NCBI RefSeq assembly: GCF_023555005.1
Contig: NZ_JAMJPJ010000007.1
Coordinates: forward strand, 62,001-126,000
Origin: Halomonas llamarensis
GTDB taxonomy: Bacteria; Pseudomonadota; Gammaproteobacteria; Pseudomonadales; Halomonadaceae
DNA: 64,000 nt
Direction: 5' to 3'
The notes under the pieces are model-generated. The model was not told where the DNA came from. It ran no database searches and was given only the letters and a program-made list of their open reading frames with translations. Of the stretch, positions 60,588-64,000 are shown piece after piece. A program made the position numbers and the translations under genes. Each line of letters starts with the position of its first letter. The first letter of the stretch is position 1.

Positions 60588-60672
60588 ACGACCCGACGTT
60601 TGCCCGCAAACGCCGTTACCGGAACGCTGCACCTGCGCCCAAGAGCGCTTATCCAGCATGGGAGGATATGTC

Positions 60673-61833
60673 TTGAATAACCCCGCATTGAGCAAACCCG
60701 CGATATTGGCTTTAGAAGATGGCAGTGTGTTCCACGGCATCGCCATCGGCGCCGAAGGAAAAACCAGCGGTGAGGTGGTGTTCAATACGGCCATGACTGG
60801 CTATCAAGAAATTCTCACCGACCCCTCCTACACCCGCCAGATCGTCACCCTGACCTACCCCCATATCGGCAATACCGGTGTTAACGCCGAAGACGTAGAA
60901 TCCGGCGCGATTGCCGCGGCGGGGCTGGTGATTCGCGATTTACCGCTGCTCGCCAGCAGTTTTCGCAGTGAACAGACACTGTCGGATTATTTAACCAGCC
61001 AAAACGTACTGGGCATTGCCGACATCGATACCCGGCGGCTAACGCGCATTTTGCGCAATAAAGGCGCGCAAAACGGGGCGATTCTGGCGGGCGCTGAAGC
61101 AGAAGGTGATGATGCCGTTGAGCGTGCGCTGGCCGCCGCCAAGGCGTTCCCTGGGCTAAAGGGCATGGACCTGGCCAAGGTGGTTTCCTGCCAGTCGCCC
61201 TACGAGTGGAGCGAAGGCGAATGGGCGCTCGGCGAAGGCTATCAAGATACGACTACCATCGAACGCCCCTTCCACGTAGTAGCTTACGATTACGGCGTTA
61301 AGCGCAACATTTTGCGCATGCTGGCCTCGCGTGGCTGCCGTTTGACCGTGGTGCCAGCGCAAACCCCTGCTGCCGAGGTGCTGGCCATGAACCCGGATGG
61401 CGTATTTCTCGCCAACGGCCCCGGCGACCCGGAGCCCTGCGACTATGCTATCAAGGCGATTCAGGAAATGCTGGAAACCCAGCTGCCGGTATTCGGTATT
61501 TGCCTCGGCCATCAGCTTTTGGCGCTGGCGAGTGGCGCCAAAACGGTGAAGATGAGCCACGGCCACCACGGGGCCAATCATCCGGTGCAGGATGTCGACA
61601 CTGGCACGGTCATGATCACCAGCCAAAATCACGGTTTTGCCACTGACGAAGCGAGCCTGCCCGCGAATGTACGCGCCACTCACCGCTCGCTGTTTGACGG
61701 CACCTTGCAGGGGATCGAGCGCACTGATCGTCCGGCTTTCAGCTTTCAGGGCCACCCGGAAGCGAGCCCTGGCCCGCGCGATGTCGCGCCGCTGTTTGAT
61801 CGTTTCGTCTCCATGATGTGGGCGCGCCGTTAA
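60673..61833 (+). CDS. carA: carbamoyl-phosphate synthase small subunit
   Basis: CarA is the glutaminase subunit that feeds ammonia to CarB for carbamoyl phosphate, the precursor of arginine and pyrimidines. An N-terminal domain ([45 protein letters not shown]) is followed by a class I glutamine amidotransferase with the nucleophile Cys in [13 protein letters not shown] and the His-Glu pair in [12 protein letters not shown] place the start at TTG 60673 because GGAGGA lies 7 nt upstream; the in-frame ATG at 60658 overlaps that ribosome site. The protein has 386 residues. Confidence 0.93.
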   Translation: MNNPALSKPAILALEDGSVFHGIAIGAEGKTSGEVVFNTAMTGYQEILTDPSYTRQIVTLTYPHIGNTGVNAEDVESGAIAAAGLVIRDLPLLASSFRSEQTLSDYLTSQNVLGIADIDTRRLTRILRNKGAQNGAILAGAEAEGDDAVERALAAAKAFPGLKGMDLAKVVSCQSPYEWSEGEWALGEGYQDTTTIERPFHVVAYDYGVKRNILRMLASRGCRLTVVPAQTPAAEVLAMNPDGVFLANGPGDPEPCDYAIKAIQEMLETQLPVFGICLGHQLLALASGAKTVKMSHGHHGANHPVQDVDTGTVMITSQNHGFATDEASLPANVRATHRSLFDGTLQGIERTDRPAFSFQGHPEASPGPRDVAPLFDRFVSMMWARR

Positions 61834-61881
61834 GCCGTTCCAGATTCGTCGTTATTCGTCACCATTTTTGCGGGAACCGAT

Positions 61882-64000
61882 ATGCCTAAGCGTACCGACA
61901 TAAAAAGCATTCTGATTATTGGCGCTGGCCCGATTGTGATTGGCCAGGCCTGTGAATTTGACTACTCCGGCGCCCAGGCGTGTAAAGCGCTGCGCGAAGA
62001 GGGCTTCCGCGTCATTTTGGTTAACTCCAATCCGGCCACCATCATGACCGACCCGGCGATGGCGGATGCCACCTACATCGAGCCGATTACCTGGCAGGCG
62101 GTTGAAAAGATCATCGAAGCTGAGCGGCCTGATGCGGTTCTGCCGACCATGGGCGGCCAGACGGCGCTGAACTGCGCGCTTAACCTGGAAAAGCATGGGG
62201 TGCTGGCAAAGTATGGCGTCGAAATGATCGGTGCTAACGCCGATGCGATCAATATGGCGGAAGATCGTGATCTGTTTGATCAAGCCATGAAACGTATCGG
62301 CTTGGAATGCCCGAAGGCTAAAGTGGCGCATACCATGGATGAGGCCTGGGAGACTCAGGCTGAACTGGGCTTCCCGACCATTATTCGCCCTTCCTACACC
62401 ATGGGCGGCTCCGGCGGCGGCGTGGCGTATAACAAGGAAGAGTTCGAGGAAATCTGTACCCGTGGGTTCGAGCTTTCCAACAACCACGAGCTGCTGATCG
62501 ACGAATCGCTGCTGGGGTGGAAAGAGTACGAGATGGAGGTCGTGCGCGATAAGAACGACAACTGCATCGTCGTCTGCGCGATCGAAAACTTCGACCCCAT
62601 GGGCGTGCATACCGGTGACTCCATCACCGTGGCCCCGGCGCAAACGCTGACCGACAAAGAATACCAGATCATGCGCGACGCCAGCCTCGCGGTATTGCGC
62701 GAGATTGGCGTAGAAACCGGTGGCTCCAACGTACAGTTCGGCATGGACCCGGACACCGGGCGCTTGGTGGTGATTGAGATGAACCCGCGGGTGTCGCGCT
62801 CCTCGGCGTTGGCCTCGAAAGCGACCGGCTTCCCGATTGCTAAGATCGCCGCCAAGCTGGCGGTGGGCTATACCCTGGATGAACTGCAGAACGATATTAC
62901 CGGCGGGCGCACCCCGGCGTCGTTTGAGCCGTCGATTGATTACGTCGTCACCAAAATTCCGCGGTTCACGTTTGAGAAATTCCCTCAGGCGAATGATCGC
63001 CTGACGACCCAGATGAAATCAGTGGGGGAGGTGATGGCGATTGGCCGTACCTTCCAGGAATCGCTGCAAAAAGCCCTGCGCGGCATGGAAACCGGTAACG
63101 ATGGTCTTGATCCGATCATTACCGACTTTACCCCAGAGAATATGACGGTTATTCAGGGCGAACTGCAGGCCGCGGGCGCGGAGCGTATCTTCTACGTTGC
63201 CGATGCTATGCGTGCGGGCATGAGCGTCGATGAAATCTTTACACTGACCAATATCGACCGCTGGTTCTTGGTTCAGATGGAAGACTTGGTGCTCACCGAG
63301 CAGTCCGTGAGTCAGCGCTCACTTTCGGATTTTTCTGCCCGCGAGCTGTATCAGCTTAAGCGTAAAGGTTTCTCTGACGCGCGCCTGTCCCGCCTGTTGG
63401 GCGTATCGGAAAAAGAGTTTCGTAAAACGCGCCAAAAGCACGGTATTCGTCCGGTTTATAAGCGGGTCGATACCTGTGCGGCGGAGTTTGCGTCTGATAC
63501 CGCCTACATGTACTCCACCTATGAAGAGGAGTGCGAGGCGGAGGTGTCTGATCGCCAGAAGATCATGGTGCTCGGTGGTGGGCCCAACCGTATCGGCCAG
63601 GGCATCGAGTTTGACTACTGCTGTGTTCACGCCGCGTTCGCCATGCACGATGACGGCTATGAAACCATCATGGTTAATTGTAACCCTGAGACCGTTTCCA
63701 CCGATTACGATACCTCTGACCGTCTCTACTTTGAGCCGGTGACGCTCGAAGATGTGCTCGAAATCGCCGACAAAGAGAAACCCGTTGGCGTGATTGTGCA
63801 GTTTGGCGGCCAGACCCCGCTCAAGCTTGCGCGTGAACTTGAAGCCGCTGGGGTGCCGATTATCGGCACCACACCCGATGCCATCGACCGCGCCGAAGAC
63901 CGCGAGCGCTTTCAGCAAATGATTGACAAGCTCGGCCTCAAGCAGCCGCCTAATGCCACGGCGCGTAGCTTTGAGGAGGCATTTGCTAAGGCCGAGAAAA
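61882..64000 (+). CDS. carB: carbamoyl-phosphate synthase large subunit (partial)
   Basis: CarB is the synthetase subunit with two ATP-grasp halves. The window holds about the first 706 of some 1075 residues; it is open at the right edge. Visible are [33 protein letters not shown], the ATP-grasp [16 protein letters not shown] and the metal-binding [20 protein letters not shown], then the oligomerisation domain and the start of the second half, [23 protein letters not shown]. The ATG at 61882 follows carA by 48 bp. Confidence 0.97.
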   Translation, partial: MPKRTDIKSILIIGAGPIVIGQACEFDYSGAQACKALREEGFRVILVNSNPATIMTDPAMADATYIEPITWQAVEKIIEAERPDAVLPTMGGQTALNCALNLEKHGVLAKYGVEMIGANADAINMAEDRDLFDQAMKRIGLECPKAKVAHTMDEAWETQAELGFPTIIRPSYTMGGSGGGVAYNKEEFEEICTRGFELSNNHELLIDESLLGWKEYEMEVVRDKNDNCIVVCAIENFDPMGVHTGDSITVAPAQTLTDKEYQIMRDASLAVLREIGVETGGSNVQFGMDPDTGRLVVIEMNPRVSRSSALASKATGFPIAKIAAKLAVGYTLDELQNDITGGRTPASFEPSIDYVVTKIPRFTFEKFPQANDRLTTQMKSVGEVMAIGRTFQESLQKALRGMETGNDGLDPIITDFTPENMTVIQGELQAAGAERIFYVADAMRAGMSVDEIFTLTNIDRWFLVQMEDLVLTEQSVSQRSLSDFSARELYQLKRKGFSDARLSRLLGVSEKEFRKTRQKHGIRPVYKRVDTCAAEFASDTAYMYSTYEEECEAEVSDRQKIMVLGGGPNRIGQGIEFDYCCVHAAFAMHDDGYETIMVNCNPETVSTDYDTSDRLYFEPVTLEDVLEIADKEKPVGVIVQFGGQTPLKLARELEAAGVPIIGTTPDAIDRAEDRERFQQMIDKLGLKQPPNATARSFEEAFAKAEK

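Overview
The window looks like chromosomal DNA of a moderately GC-rich gammaproteobacterium of the Halomonas/Vreelandella type. Gene orders are classic for gammaproteobacteria (bamD, rluD, pgeF, clpB divergently arranged; recN, grpE, dnaK, dnaJ, dapB, carA, carB). Protein style, TRAP-based catabolism and overall composition also fit Halomonadaceae. I see no rRNA, tRNA, CRISPR array or transposase.

Layout. 1-6.4 kb: the end of a minor-pilin operon (PilW- and PilX-like), trpS, a YeeE/YedE sulfur transporter and a CHASE2 adenylate cyclase. 6.5-8.3 kb: a convergent three-gene operon of a Popeye-like membrane cNMP-binding protein, a small unknown protein and a class II cAMP phosphodiesterase. Together with the cyclase this makes a complete make/sense/degrade cAMP module. 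8.5-20 kb: malic enzyme, aconitase, trxB, a FimT pseudopilin, a ThiO-like oxidase, a PP0621-family protein, NAD synthetase and a chemotaxis receptor. 20-25.6 kb: bamD, rluD, pgeF and heat-shock clpB.

25.8-36.4 kb is a catabolic island: AraC regulator, RidA, an ornithine cyclodeaminase homologue, a TRAP transporter (P, Q, M), three histone-deacetylase-fold amidohydrolases, a frameshifted class IV aminotransferase and a class I/II aminotransferase. It suggests uptake, deacylation and transamination of an unidentified N-acylated amine or amino acid.

36.4-48.8 kb is an accessory defence region. An AlbA_2 (Schlafen-type) ATPase gene and a Wadjet/Mks-like SMC operon in the order C-B-A-D each carry a copy of the same 47-bp leader. 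Four copies of an 11-bp box lie between them. This is followed by an integron gene-cassette array without a visible integrase (a CALIN) that carries an orphan BrnT-like toxin, two unknown proteins, a Shedu nuclease and a frameshifted GNAT. A truncated RNase Z-like gene closes the region.

48.9-64 kb returns to core genes: a DsbA-family protein, a secreted alpha/beta hydrolase, ilvB-ilvH behind a structured 5' leader, recN, the heat-shock genes grpE-dnaK-dnaJ, dapB, carA behind a terminator-containing leader, and carB running off the window. Sigma-32-type promoters are readable in front of clpB, grpE and dnaK.
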